Positions 41,572 through 49,714 are shown, counted from the stretch's first letter. The stretch: 64,000 nucleotides of DNA from Candidatus Microthrix parvicella Bio17-1 (GCF_000299415.1 NZ_AMPG01000003.1:62001-126000), one strand, 5' to 3'. Notes: generated by a model from the letters alone, not told the origin. Numbers and translations are program-made.

Positions 41572-41575
41572 CGGC

Positions 41576-41938
41576 TCAGTCCCGCCCGGTGAGCTCGGCC
41601 ACCATGCGCACCTGGCGCTCGATGTCCCAGCGGGCCTCACCGCGTTGCAACGGCCGTGAGCCGTTGTCCCATCCCATGAGCCCGCCCTCAAGGATGTGGG
41701 TGCTGGACATTCCGGCACCGGCGAGCGTGCGGTTGGCCTGTGCCGCGCGGTTTCCCGACCGGCAGATGATCACCACCGGCACGTCGAGGTGCGAGCGGAT
41801 CTCGTCGGCGTGCTCGCCGAGCAGGTTGAGCGGCACGTTGTAGCTGCCGGGGATGTGGGCCGTCTCAAACTCGCCGGTGAAGTGGGCCGCCGACTCCGTC
41901 GTACTCGGGGCAGGGTTGGTGAGTGTGGGGGAGGTCAT
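41576..41938 (-). CDS. Single-domain rhodanese
   Basis: This encodes 120 residues from ATG 41938. FETAHIPGSYNVPLNLLGEHADEIRSHLDVPVVIICRSGNRAAQANRTLAGAGMSSTHILEGGLMGW is a rhodanese with the catalytic Cys in the loop CRSGNRA. The usual LLDVRTP strand before FETAHIPG is replaced by AHFTGE, and the protein ends just after WDIERQVRMVAEL, where relatives continue into a DUF2892 membrane part. So both ends look trimmed, though the active-site loop is intact. It lies between MBL-rhodanese and TauE genes and probably shuttles sulfane sulfur. Confidence 0.8.
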   Translation of the reverse strand: MTSPTLTNPAPSTTESAAHFTGEFETAHIPGSYNVPLNLLGEHADEIRSHLDVPVVIICRSGNRAAQANRTLAGAGMSSTHILEGGLMGWDNGSRPLQRGEARWDIERQVRMVAELTGRD

Positions 41939-41969
41939 GGGCGGGGGTTCCTTTGCGTACAAGCGAGGG

Positions 41970-41999
41970 AGGGGTGGGTGGGTGGGTGGGTGGGGGTTT
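41970..41999 (+). other. GGGT repeat tract, potential G-quadruplex
   Basis: The plus strand carries GGGAGGGG followed by four GGGT units and a G5 run, with only single-base loops. That is the strongest class of G-quadruplex pattern. It lies in the 71-bp gap between the MBL-rhodanese stop and the rhodanese start, so the corresponding C-run is in the mRNA and the G-run in the template strand. Confidence 0.6.
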
Positions 42000-42009
42000 G
42001 TCGCTGAAC

Positions 42010-43386
42010 TCAGGCGTTGGCCTGAACGGCTGACCAGGCGTCGAATCCACCGAGCAGATCGGAGACGTCGGTTGCGCCGTGCGACCGCAACCAGCTGGCA
42101 CCCAGCGAGGAGCGGTAGCCGCCGGCGCAGTGCACGACGATCGGCTGGTGCAGGTCGATCTCGTCCAGACGGTCTTGGAGTTGGGCCAGGGGAATGGCCA
42201 TCGCTCCCGGGATCGAGCCGATGGCGGTTTCGCCCGGGTTGCGCACGTCGATGACCTGCACGCTCTCATTGGCCGCGCGTGCCTGGTCAAACGCCGTTGC
42301 GGTCAGCCGCGAGGATCGCTGGGTCACCTCGGGCCGAGCGACAAACGTCACCTCCGGGCCCTCGAGCACGCCGATCACGTTGTCGAAGCCGATGCGTCCC
42401 AGGCGCAGGTTCGCTTCGGCCGCCTGGCCTGCGTCGGTGATCAACACGATGTCGGCGTCCGGGGCGACAGCCGTTCCTGCGTACTCCGCGTAGCGACCGT
42501 CCAGGCCGACGTTGAGCGAGCCGGCCAGGTGGCCCTGGGCGAAGTCCAGGGAGTCGCGGACGTCGATGACCACCGCGCCGTTGCGCTGGGCATCGAGTAC
42601 CTCGTCGAGGTCGAACGCCGCGGGAGGGTCGGTGTCGAGCAGCTCGCGCTCGGATCGGTTGGCCACGGCGTCGAAGAAGAAATAGGCGGGCGCTGCGGGC
42701 TGGCCCTCGGTGACCAACTCGACGAAGCGCTCCTTGGTCATCGGTGCGAGGGCGTAGTTGCTCTGGCGCTGCTCGCCCAGTGTGGAGCTGGTCTCGGTGG
42801 ACAGGTTCTTGCCACAGGCCGAACCGGCGCCGTGTGCCGGAAACACGCGGGTCTCGTCGGGTAGCGGCATGATCTTGTTGCGCAGCGAGTCGTAGAGCTG
42901 ACCACCCAGTTCCTCGGCCGTCACGCCGACCGAGCTGAGCAGGTCGGGGCGTCCGACGTCGCCGATGAACAGCGTGTCGCCCGTCAGGACGCCATAGGGC
43001 GTCGCATCGTCCGCATGCTCGTAGACGACCACCGAGATTGATTCGGGCGTGTGGCCCGGCGTGGCCCGAAACTCCAGCGTGACGTCGCCGAGGGAGATGC
43101 GCTCGCCGTCGGTCACTCGGCGGATAGGGAACTCGGTGTCGGCGGCCTCGCCGTAGATGATCTCGGCGCCGGTCGCATCCGCCATCTCCAGGTGGCCCGA
43201 CAGGAAGTCGGCGTGAACGTGGGTCTCGATGACGTACTTGATCTCAACCCCGGCCTCTGCCGCGTCGGCCAGGTATTCGTCGATGTCCCGCCGGGGGTCG
43301 ACCACGGCAGCAACCCCGGCCAGGGGGTCGCCGACCAGGTAGCTCGCCTGTGAGAGGCAGTCGAGGTAGTACTGGGTGAACAACAT
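42010..43386 (-). CDS. MBL-fold persulfide dioxygenase fused to two rhodanese domains (CstB/BlhSR type)
   Basis: This encodes 458 residues. The start ATG 43386 is preceded by a strong ribosome site AAAGGAGA. The MBL domain has ETHVHADFLSGH, FRATPGHTPESIS, GDTLFIGDVGRPDL and VFPAHGAGSACG. The first rhodanese domain (about 265-350) lacks Cys; the second (365-458) has the active loop VVHCAGGYRSS. Enzymes of this layout oxidise persulfides to sulfite and move sulfur to thiosulfate. It is the first gene of the sulfur operon, divergent from a GntR regulator. Confidence 0.9.
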   Translation of the reverse strand: MLFTQYYLDCLSQASYLVGDPLAGVAAVVDPRRDIDEYLADAAEAGVEIKYVIETHVHADFLSGHLEMADATGAEIIYGEAADTEFPIRRVTDGERISLGDVTLEFRATPGHTPESISVVVYEHADDATPYGVLTGDTLFIGDVGRPDLLSSVGVTAEELGGQLYDSLRNKIMPLPDETRVFPAHGAGSACGKNLSTETSSTLGEQRQSNYALAPMTKERFVELVTEGQPAAPAYFFFDAVANRSERELLDTDPPAAFDLDEVLDAQRNGAVVIDVRDSLDFAQGHLAGSLNVGLDGRYAEYAGTAVAPDADIVLITDAGQAAEANLRLGRIGFDNVIGVLEGPEVTFVARPEVTQRSSRLTATAFDQARAANESVQVIDVRNPGETAIGSIPGAMAIPLAQLQDRLDEIDLHQPIVVHCAGGYRSSLGASWLRSHGATDVSDLLGGFDAWSAVQANA

Positions 43387-43628
43387 GGTGTCTCCTTTGA
43401 AGGGGCGAGCGTCGTGCACCCGAACCGGTTGAACGAATGTCCGTACAATAGCATCCAACCATGAGATCGCCACCCACATTCCCGTCGAGTTGGTGCTGGA
43501 CAGGTGGCGGCTCGTGGTTGTCGCTTCCCACCATGAACCCCCGGCGGGTGGAGGGCAACCGACTGGTGTCATGTCCGGGCAAACGAACATGTTTGCCAAG
43601 TTGGTCGGTACTCCGTACATTCGGCAGG
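43387..43628. promoter_or_regulatory. Divergent promoter region of the sulfur operon and its GntR regulator
   Basis: The 242-bp gap holds GTCCGTACAAT (43440-43450) on the operon side and CTCCGTACATT (43611-43621) on the regulator side, sharing TCCGTACA. TACATT (43616-43621) ends 7 nt before the regulator GTG and can serve as a -10. The shared element may be the operator of the HutC-type regulator, since that subfamily binds short GT-rich palindromes. This is a weak inference from two copies. Confidence 0.4.
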
Positions 43629-44405
43629 GTGCTCACCCCCGTCGATCGATCCAGCCCGATGCCGTTGTGGAGCCAGGTGTGCGATGACCTGCGTCGTCGG
43701 CTGAACGCCAACGAGTTCTCGGGCCACTTCCCCGGTGACGGCGAGTTGATGGAGGGCTACAAGGTCAGCCGGCACACCGTCCGTGAAGCGGTGCGGCGCC
43801 TCAGCGATGATGGCCTGGTTGTTCGGGAGCGGGGGCGCGGCACCCGGGTGATCTCGCCGGGCATCGAACAGCCGCTGGGCACGCTGTACTCGCTGTACCG
43901 CTCGATCGAGGCGCAGGGCTATGAGCAGCACAGTGTTGTTCGTGTGCTCGACGAGCGAACCGACGCCGAGGCGACCGGGGTGCTTGGCCTCGCCGACGAC
44001 GAGCCGATGGTGTACCTCGAACGGTTGCGGCGGGCGGGTGATCGCGCCCTGGCACTCGACTGCTCGTGGCTACCGGCGTCGCTCGCCCGTCCGCTCCTCA
44101 ACTGCGACTTCAGCCGCACCGCTCTCTACGGGGAGCTGGCCGAACGCACCGGCGTGCAGCCGTGTTCGGGCTGGGAGCGCATCCATCCGGAGCTGCCAAC
44201 AACGGAGCAGCGCAGCGCGCTGGGTATCCGGGCCAAACAGCCGGTGTTCGCCATCGAGCGGGTCACCTACGGCCCCGACCGGCAGCACCCGATCGAGTGG
44301 CGCCACAGCATCGTGCGGGGGGACATGTTTGCCTTCGTGGCACGCTGGGACTCACGGGACGCCTCCGGGGCGTCGGGTGCCATGGAGGCGGAGGTTTTGG
44401 CGTAG
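43629..44405 (+). CDS. HutC-subfamily GntR regulator (UTRA domain)
   Basis: This encodes 258 residues from GTG 43629, chosen because TACATT lies 7 nt upstream and the winged helix starts soon after. MPLWSQVCDDLRRRLNANEFSGHFPGDGELMEGYKVSRHTVREAVRRLSDDGLVVRERGRGTRV is the GntR DNA-binding domain. The C-terminal UTRA ligand domain has LYSLYRSIEAQGYEQ, PMVYLERLRRAGDRALALDCSWLP and VFAIERVTYG. It is divergent from the persulfide operon and is its probable regulator, in place of the CsoR-type CstR known from Staphylococcus. Confidence 0.85.
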   Translation: MLTPVDRSSPMPLWSQVCDDLRRRLNANEFSGHFPGDGELMEGYKVSRHTVREAVRRLSDDGLVVRERGRGTRVISPGIEQPLGTLYSLYRSIEAQGYEQHSVVRVLDERTDAEATGVLGLADDEPMVYLERLRRAGDRALALDCSWLPASLARPLLNCDFSRTALYGELAERTGVQPCSGWERIHPELPTTEQRSALGIRAKQPVFAIERVTYGPDRQHPIEWRHSIVRGDMFAFVARWDSRDASGASGAMEAEVLA

Positions 44406-44431
44406 CCCCGTGTGGCACCGATTCGCAGAGC

Positions 44432-44860
44432 TCAGAACAGTTGGTACGAGGCTCGGTTGACCTTGAACCCGTGGCCGTTCTTCTTGTTGACGCAGGTCAT
44501 GCCGCTCCTCTCACTGAGGCAGACAAAATTCCCGCGTTGTGTGCTGCGCCCGTAGGCGAGGACCGAACCCGGGTTGTTGGCGTCCCCCCTGCACGTCAGG
44601 TGAGCCTTCGTGGTGACCTCAACCGATGCGCCCCAGTCGTAGTCGCACCATTTCGGTCGCGGCGGGAGCTTCCAGGAGTTGGGGTTCACCATGCAGTCTG
44701 CGCCGTCATACATCTGGCATGTGATCCTGCCACTTGGCGATTGAAACGCCACGGGTCCCTGCGGCGGTGGCGAGGTGCTGCAGGCGGACCCGGCGGTGAG
44801 AAGCAGCAGGACGGCAGCGGCCATCACCACGTTGAGCACGTGTGAACGCGGTGTAGTCAT
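44432..44860 (-). CDS. DUF6636-type lipoprotein
   Basis: This encodes 142 residues from ATG 44860. The signal VLNVVMAAAVLLLLTAGSACS gives a lipobox GSAC. The mature domain follows the same pattern as the protein at 3086-3754: FQSPSGRITCQMYDGADCMV, WCDYDWGASVEV, LTCRGDANNPGSVLAYG, FVCLSERSGMTC and the end GHGFKVNRASYQLF. Here the domain follows the lipid anchor almost directly, while the paralogue has a long linker. The function is unknown. Confidence 0.82.
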   Translation of the reverse strand: MTTPRSHVLNVVMAAAVLLLLTAGSACSTSPPPQGPVAFQSPSGRITCQMYDGADCMVNPNSWKLPPRPKWCDYDWGASVEVTTKAHLTCRGDANNPGSVLAYGRSTQRGNFVCLSERSGMTCVNKKNGHGFKVNRASYQLF

Positions 44861-44958
44861 GGTTGCATTGTGGCGGCGCGCTTCGGCGATGGCAACGATT
44901 CTTTGCACTCAGGGTGACGGTATTCGAGGCAGCAACCGCCGCTGACCGTAGTGGTTGG

Positions 44959-45060
44959 CTACTCCACGCGGGCGAGTGCGTCCAGCGCCTCGCCCATCTG
45001 GCGGTGAACCAGGTTGATGGCCTTGAGGGGCCTCAGCATCACCCGGAACTCGACGATTCG
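44959..45060 (-). pseudogene. Tail of a SnoaL-like gene, decayed copy
   Basis: The minus strand reads RIVEFRVMLRPLKAINLVHRQMGEALDALARVE and a stop. This is nearly the same as the C-terminus of the intact gene at 45916-46362 (IVEFRVMLRPLKAINLVHRQMGEALEALTAGE). Only about 100 bp remain; the rest of 44861-45149 shows nothing coding. The copy and the intact gene flank the membrane-protein gene at 45163, so that gene sits within a former duplication. Confidence 0.75.
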
Positions 45061-45162
45061 GGAGCCATCGAGGCCGAGGTGATCGACGCCCCCGGGCAAC
45101 CCTGACGGCGTCGCGACACCCCCCCCACACTGTGAAGCTCGCTGCTCGCTAGCATCGACTTC

Positions 45163-45873
45163 TTGACTGATTCAGACAACGCTCCGTGGTACCGCCAGGC
45201 CACCCCAACAGGGGAAACCGGTTCGTCAGGCCCCCCATCGAGTCCCGCCGCTCCGTCGCCCCAGCCGCCCCCGCCGCAGAGCCCGCTCGTCTCGCCGCAT
45301 CCGGAGCAGCAGGTTCCGTACCCAGGATCTCACGCTTCGCCGCCCGTCTACCCACAACCCGAGGCCCAGCCTTATCCAGGCGCTCTTCCTCAAGGCTCGG
45401 GACCCCCGCCGAAGGGGTCCGGCCAGAATCGTGGGCTTTGGTTGCTCGGAGGGATTGTCGCCACGCTGGTCGTTGTCGTGGTCATCGCCGGGGTTCTCTT
45501 GGTGGTGGTTCGGGGAGGAAACGACTCGAATCCTGGCGAGACATCGCAGGACCGCGGCGATTCCGGGGTGGTGGAGCGGGGAGGGGATGACCCGAATCCC
45601 GGCGGGACCTCACCAGACCCAGGCGACCCCCGGGTGGTGGTGTCGGACGTGCCGGGAAACACGGTCAGGTGCACGAACGTCATCGAAGACGGCGCAGTCG
45701 TGACGAACGATGACTTTGAAGCCTGTATCAACGGAGGGGAAGGCCCCATGGTGGAGTACGCCTCCTGCGCGGATGGTGAGGACGCTGCCACGCCTCAATA
45801 CGACGGTCAGCGCTATCTCATCCACGTTGGATCCGAACCGGTTGAGTACTCCCCACCCGATCCTGACTGTTGA
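45163..45873 (+). CDS. Single-pass membrane protein with Pro-rich cytoplasmic part
   Basis: This encodes 236 residues from TTG 45163; TAGCAT (45150-45155) ends 7 nt upstream and supports this rare start. Residues 10-85 are Pro/Ser/Gln-rich, with PYPG and PQPE motifs. One membrane segment follows (GLWLLGGIVATLVVVVVIAGVLLVVV, about 92-117). The outside part has two repeated GG-D-NPG-TS-D-GD units and a small cysteine-containing domain (NTVRCTNVIED, FEACINGGEGP, YASCADGED). This layout is common in actinobacterial DUF4190-like or septum-associated membrane proteins, but no family is certain. Confidence 0.7.
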   Translation: MTDSDNAPWYRQATPTGETGSSGPPSSPAAPSPQPPPPQSPLVSPHPEQQVPYPGSHASPPVYPQPEAQPYPGALPQGSGPPPKGSGQNRGLWLLGGIVATLVVVVVIAGVLLVVVRGGNDSNPGETSQDRGDSGVVERGGDDPNPGGTSPDPGDPRVVVSDVPGNTVRCTNVIEDGAVVTNDDFEACINGGEGPMVEYASCADGEDAATPQYDGQRYLIHVGSEPVEYSPPDPDC

Positions 45874-45915
45874 CCCTTGGCCCCGTCCTCCGGTGTGGCC
45901 CGAGGGCGAAGCCGG

Positions 45916-46362
45916 CTACTCGCCTGCGGTGAGCGCCTCAAGCGCCTCGCCCATCTGGCGGTGAACCAGGTTGATGGCCTTGAGGGGCCGCAGCATCACC
46001 CGGAACTCGACGATGCGGCCCTCGTCGTCGATGCGGATGATGTCGACGCCGTTGACGTAGGTGCCCTCCACCGAGGTCTCGAACTCGAGCACCGCCGTGT
46101 CGTCGGCCAGCACCTGCTTGATATAGCGGAACGCCGTCCCCGGGCCGGTCGTTCCGTCGCCGGTGGCCCCGGTGCCCGGCAACGTCTGCTTGGCCGCAGC
46201 CAGGTAGAGGGCGGTCACCGCCTTGCCCTCCTGAGGTGTGTAGACGATGGGTGAGTAGAAAACGACATCGTCGGCCAGTAGGGCGTCGAGGCCGTCGGGG
46301 TCATCGCCCCGCAGGTAGGCGTGCCAGCGGTCGATGGTCTGGTGAATCGTGGAGGCTCCCAT
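45916..46362 (-). CDS. SnoaL-like / NTF2-fold protein
   Basis: This encodes 148 residues from ATG 46362, with TAGCGT ending 7 nt upstream. MGASTIHQTIDRWHAYLRGDDPDGLDALLADDVVFYSPIVYTPQEGKAVTALYL and the strands YIKQVLADDTAVLEFETSVEGTYVNGVDIIRIDDEGRIVEFRVMLRP are NTF2-fold. The closing LKAINLVHRQMGEAL helix is typical of an actinobacterial branch without known activity. It is divergent from a luciferase-like oxidoreductase with 52 bp between the starts. A decayed tail copy lies at 44959-45060. Confidence 0.82.
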   Translation of the reverse strand: MGASTIHQTIDRWHAYLRGDDPDGLDALLADDVVFYSPIVYTPQEGKAVTALYLAAAKQTLPGTGATGDGTTGPGTAFRYIKQVLADDTAVLEFETSVEGTYVNGVDIIRIDDEGRIVEFRVMLRPLKAINLVHRQMGEALEALTAGE

Positions 46363-46414
46363 TCGTCTCACGCTAGGCCTCACGTGGAGCCGGGGAGACT
46401 GCCAAGATAGGTCG

Positions 46415-47452
46415 ATGAAGCTTTCGATGACGCTCAACTACTCCGGCGATCCCCGGGCGGCTGCGGCAGAGGCCGCCGATCTGGAACGAGCCGGTATCGA
46501 CGTGGGCTGGGTCGCCGAGCTGTACAGCTTCGACGCCGTGTCCATTCTGGGCTACCTGGCGGCGAAGACCGAGACGATGGAGCTGGGCTCGTCCATCCTG
46601 CCCATCTACAGCCGCACTCCAACGTTGACCGCCATGACTGCGGCCGGGCTGGACGCCGTGTCGGAGGGCAGGTTCATCCTGGGCATCGGGGCATCTGGCC
46701 CCCAGGTGATCGAGGGCTGGCACGGCGTGCCCTACGACCGGCCCATCGGGCGCCAGCGCGAGCTGATCGACATCTGTCGCAAGGTGTGGCGCCGCGAGGT
46801 GGTCACCCACGACGGTCCCAGCTATCACCTGCCGCTGCCTGCGGACCAGGGCACCGGCCTGGGCAAACCGCTGAAGCTGATCAACCACCCCAAGCGTGCC
46901 GACATCCCGGTGTACATCGCCTCGCTGGGACCTAAGAACGTGGAGGTCACCGCGGAGATCGCCAACGGCTGGATTCCGGTGTTCTTCCACCCTGACAAGG
47001 CCGACTCGGTGTGGGGGGATCCGATCGCCGCCGGTCTGGCCAAGCGGGACGCGTCGCTGCCCCCGATGGAGGTTGTGGCCGGTGGGGCCCTCTCCATCTG
47101 CGACGAGGCGACCGCCGCCCGGATCCGCGATCTCGGCAGGTTCATGACGGCGCTCTACGTGGGCGGAATGGGCGCCAAAGACAAGAACTTCTACAACAAC
47201 ATCTTTTGCGCCTACGGCTACGAGGCAGAGGCGGAACAGATCCAGGACCTCTACCTTGCCGGTAGGAAGGATGAGGCCATGGCGGCGGTTCCTCAGGAGT
47301 TTCTCGATGCCACGGCCATGGTGGGTGATGAGGGCCGGGTGCGAGAGCGCATCGAGGCCTACCGGGCCGCCGGGGTCACCCGCCTCCAGGTGCAACCGAT
47401 GGGCGACAATCAGCTCCAACTGATCGAGAAGGTCAAAGGCTGGATCAGCTGA
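46415..47452 (+). CDS. LLM-class F420-dependent oxidoreductase
   Basis: This encodes 345 residues from ATG 46415 (MKLSMTLNYSGDPRAAAAEAADLERAGIDVGWVAELYSFDAV). Luciferase-like motifs follow: ILPIYSRTPTLTAMTAAGLDAVSEGRFILGIGASGPQVIEGWHG, IPVYIASLGPKNVEVTAEIANGWIPVFFHP and the C-terminal GVTRLQVQPMG. The ASGPQVIEGWHG loop is common to F420-using members. Only distantly related to the enzyme at 10400. A CAAGAT hexamer 6 nt upstream suggests a leaderless start. The substrate is unknown. Confidence 0.87.
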   Translation: MKLSMTLNYSGDPRAAAAEAADLERAGIDVGWVAELYSFDAVSILGYLAAKTETMELGSSILPIYSRTPTLTAMTAAGLDAVSEGRFILGIGASGPQVIEGWHGVPYDRPIGRQRELIDICRKVWRREVVTHDGPSYHLPLPADQGTGLGKPLKLINHPKRADIPVYIASLGPKNVEVTAEIANGWIPVFFHPDKADSVWGDPIAAGLAKRDASLPPMEVVAGGALSICDEATAARIRDLGRFMTALYVGGMGAKDKNFYNNIFCAYGYEAEAEQIQDLYLAGRKDEAMAAVPQEFLDATAMVGDEGRVRERIEAYRAAGVTRLQVQPMGDNQLQLIEKVKGWIS

Positions 47453-47531
47453 GCGCGAACGGTGGGACCCACACGGGACATGCGTGGTGGGGTCGACCGG
47501 ATCGGTAGTCCTCGCCGCTAGCGTGATCGGT

Positions 47532-49304
47532 GTGGCATCTCGCAGATTCTTCGGCTCAAACGAACCCGACGACTACTTCTCATGGGACGATCTCCCCGAA
47601 CCCGACCTGCAGGTTGACGTCACCACCACACGCGAATGGGACGCGCTGACCGAGGCCTTCGAGGACGTGCGCGGGCTGCACCTGCGGGCGCTGATGGCCC
47701 TCGACGGTCGGCGTGAGGCCATGACCTGTGAGGTGGGCGATCTGTACCTCGACTTCACTCGTCACCGAGCCACCCCGGTGTTGCTCGATGCGTTGGTGGC
47801 TGTGGCCGAGCGGGCAGGCGTGGCGGAGCGGCGCGACGAAATGTTCTCCGGCGAACACATCAACTCAACCGAGGACCGGGCTGTTGGGCACGTGGCGCTG
47901 CGCTGCCCCGAGAGTGCCCGTTTTTCGATCGACGACGACGATGTGGTGCCCGAGGTGCATCGGGTGCTCGCCGCCATGGCCGACCTCACCGAACGGGTGC
48001 ACTCGGGCGATTGGGTTGGCGCCACCGGCGAACCGATCCGCACCATCATCAACGTTGGCATAGGTGGCTCGGACCTGGGCCCCGAGATGGCCTACCGGGC
48101 GCTTCGGCGCTACCGGCGCGACGGCATCGAGTGCCGGTTTGTGTCCAACGTCGATCCTGCCGGTATCGCCGCCGCCATCGACGGGGCCGATCCGGCCACC
48201 ACCCTGGTGGTCGTCGTGTCGAAGACCTTCACCACCGACGAAACCCTCACCAACGCTCACACCTTGAAGGAATGGATCCGTGCCGGTGTGGCCCCACCTG
48301 CCGGTGGCGACGATGGCACCAACGGTGACGATCCCATCGGCGAGGATGAAGCCGTCGATGATGACAACGACGGGCCCGATGATGAGGCCTGGGTGGCGCA
48401 GCACTTCGTGGCGGTGTCCACCAATGCGGAGGCGGTGGCGGCCTTCGGCATCGACGTCGACAACATGTTTCGCTTCTGGGATTGGGTGGGCGGCCGCTAC
48501 TCGGTGTGGTCGGCTGTGGGCCTCAGCCTGATGCTGGCCGTCGGCGAAGATCACTTCCGTCAGATGCTGGCCGGCGGCCACGAGGTGGACGAGCACTTCC
48601 GCACCCAGCCGCTGCGTCAGAACGCTCCGGTGCTCACCGGCCTGTTGCGGGTGCTCTACCGCGACCTCTACGGGTTTCCCACCCATGCGGTGTTGCCCTA
48701 CGCCGCGGATTTGGGCCGGTTTCCCGCCTACCTCCAGCAGCTCGACATGGAGTCCAACGGCAAGCGGGTACGGCTGGATGGGTCACCGGCCACGTTGCGC
48801 ACCGGGGCGATCGTGTGGGGCCAGCCCGGCACCAACGGACAACACGCCTTCTATCAACTGCTCCATCAGGGCACCTCGATCGTGCCGGTCGACCTGATCG
48901 CATTCAGCGAGTCGGCCGACGACTCGGGCGATCACCAGCGCAAGCTTTTGGCCAACGCCCTTGCCCAGGGGCGGGCGCTGGCCGAGGGCCGATCCGCGGA
49001 CGAGGCGATTGAGGCCGGAGTTCCGGAGGCGCAGGTGGCCCACCGGACGTTCCCGGGCAACCGACCCAGCACCACCATCTTGGCGGGCGAACTCACCCCG
49101 GGTGTGCTCGGTCAGCTCATCGCGCTGTACGAGCACAGCGTGTTCACCCAGGGCGCGATCTGGGGCATCAACAGCTTCGACCAGTGGGGGGTGGAGTTGG
49201 GCAAGGAGTTGGCCGCCGACGTGCTGGAGGAGCTCGAATCGGACGAGGCCCAGGACGCGCCCGAGGGTGCCGCCCGTTGGGTGCTCGACCATCCTCACGA
49301 CTGA
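47532..49304 (+). CDS. pgi: Glucose-6-phosphate isomerase
   Basis: This encodes 590 residues from GTG 47532; TAGCGT (47519-47524) ends 7 nt upstream. Isomerase motifs: INVGIGGSDLGPEMAYRAL, VVVVSKTFTTDETLTNAHT, FWDWVGGRYSVWSAVGL (signature 1 with catalytic Arg region), and IVWGQPGTNGQHAFYQLLHQGTSIVP (signature 2 with catalytic Glu/His region). It interconverts glucose-6-phosphate and fructose-6-phosphate. Residues 252-285 are an insert, 14 of 26 residues Asp or Glu, placed between the substrate loop and AQHFVAVSTN, which other isomerases lack. This raises its length above the usual 545-550. Confidence 0.95.
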   Translation: MASRRFFGSNEPDDYFSWDDLPEPDLQVDVTTTREWDALTEAFEDVRGLHLRALMALDGRREAMTCEVGDLYLDFTRHRATPVLLDALVAVAERAGVAERRDEMFSGEHINSTEDRAVGHVALRCPESARFSIDDDDVVPEVHRVLAAMADLTERVHSGDWVGATGEPIRTIINVGIGGSDLGPEMAYRALRRYRRDGIECRFVSNVDPAGIAAAIDGADPATTLVVVVSKTFTTDETLTNAHTLKEWIRAGVAPPAGGDDGTNGDDPIGEDEAVDDDNDGPDDEAWVAQHFVAVSTNAEAVAAFGIDVDNMFRFWDWVGGRYSVWSAVGLSLMLAVGEDHFRQMLAGGHEVDEHFRTQPLRQNAPVLTGLLRVLYRDLYGFPTHAVLPYAADLGRFPAYLQQLDMESNGKRVRLDGSPATLRTGAIVWGQPGTNGQHAFYQLLHQGTSIVPVDLIAFSESADDSGDHQRKLLANALAQGRALAEGRSADEAIEAGVPEAQVAHRTFPGNRPSTTILAGELTPGVLGQLIALYEHSVFTQGAIWGINSFDQWGVELGKELAADVLEELESDEAQDAPEGAARWVLDHPHD

Positions 49305-49309
49305 CCACG

Positions 49310-49331
49310 TCGCCGGGACCCATCCCGGCGA
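49310..49331. terminator. Hairpin between convergent pgi and FKBP genes
   Basis: TCGCCGGGA (49310-49318), loop CCCA, TCCCGGCGA (49323-49331): a perfect 9-bp stem between the pgi stop (49304) and the FKBP stop (49346). It lies between convergent genes and has no T-run, so it probably ends both transcripts. Confidence 0.6.
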
Positions 49332-49345
49332 CCGGCCGGTTCAGC

Positions 49346-49714
49346 TCAGCGAACGTCCATGAGGTCGACGGTGAAGATCAGGGTCTCGTTGGGGGCGATC
49401 GCCCCGGGTGCGCCCCTGCTTCCGTAGGCCTGGTGTGGCGGGATCACCAGGGTGCGGCGTCCGCCCACCTTCATGCCCTGCACGCCTTGGTCCCAGCCCT
49501 CGATCACCTGACCGGCGCCGAGGCCAAAATCGAGCGGCGCGCCGCGGTCCCACGAGGCATCAAACTGCTCGCCGTTTGACCACGCCACGCCGACGTAGTG
49601 GACGGACACCCGAGATCCGGCGGTGGCCTCGGGCCCGTCTCCCACCTGGTCGTCGAAGACCTGGAGTTCGCTGGGCGGATCACCATCGGGCACGGCAACA
49701 ATCGGCTTGTCCAT
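49346..49714 (-). CDS. FKBP-type peptidyl-prolyl isomerase
   Basis: This encodes 122 residues from ATG 49714, with TACGGT ending 6 nt upstream. After a short N-terminus come AGSRVSVHYVGVAWSNGEQFDASWDRGAPLDFGLGAGQVIEGWDQGVQGMKVGGRRTLVIPPHQAYG and the end ETLIFTVDLMDV. Every segment is the compact FKBP domain, and the rapamycin-pocket residues (Tyr, Phe, Asp, Trp, Tyr) are kept. No signal peptide, so cytosolic. It assists proline isomerisation in folding. Bases 49715-49911 to its right hold no clear gene. Confidence 0.92.
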   Translation of the reverse strand: MDKPIVAVPDGDPPSELQVFDDQVGDGPEATAGSRVSVHYVGVAWSNGEQFDASWDRGAPLDFGLGAGQVIEGWDQGVQGMKVGGRRTLVIPPHQAYGSRGAPGAIAPNETLIFTVDLMDVR

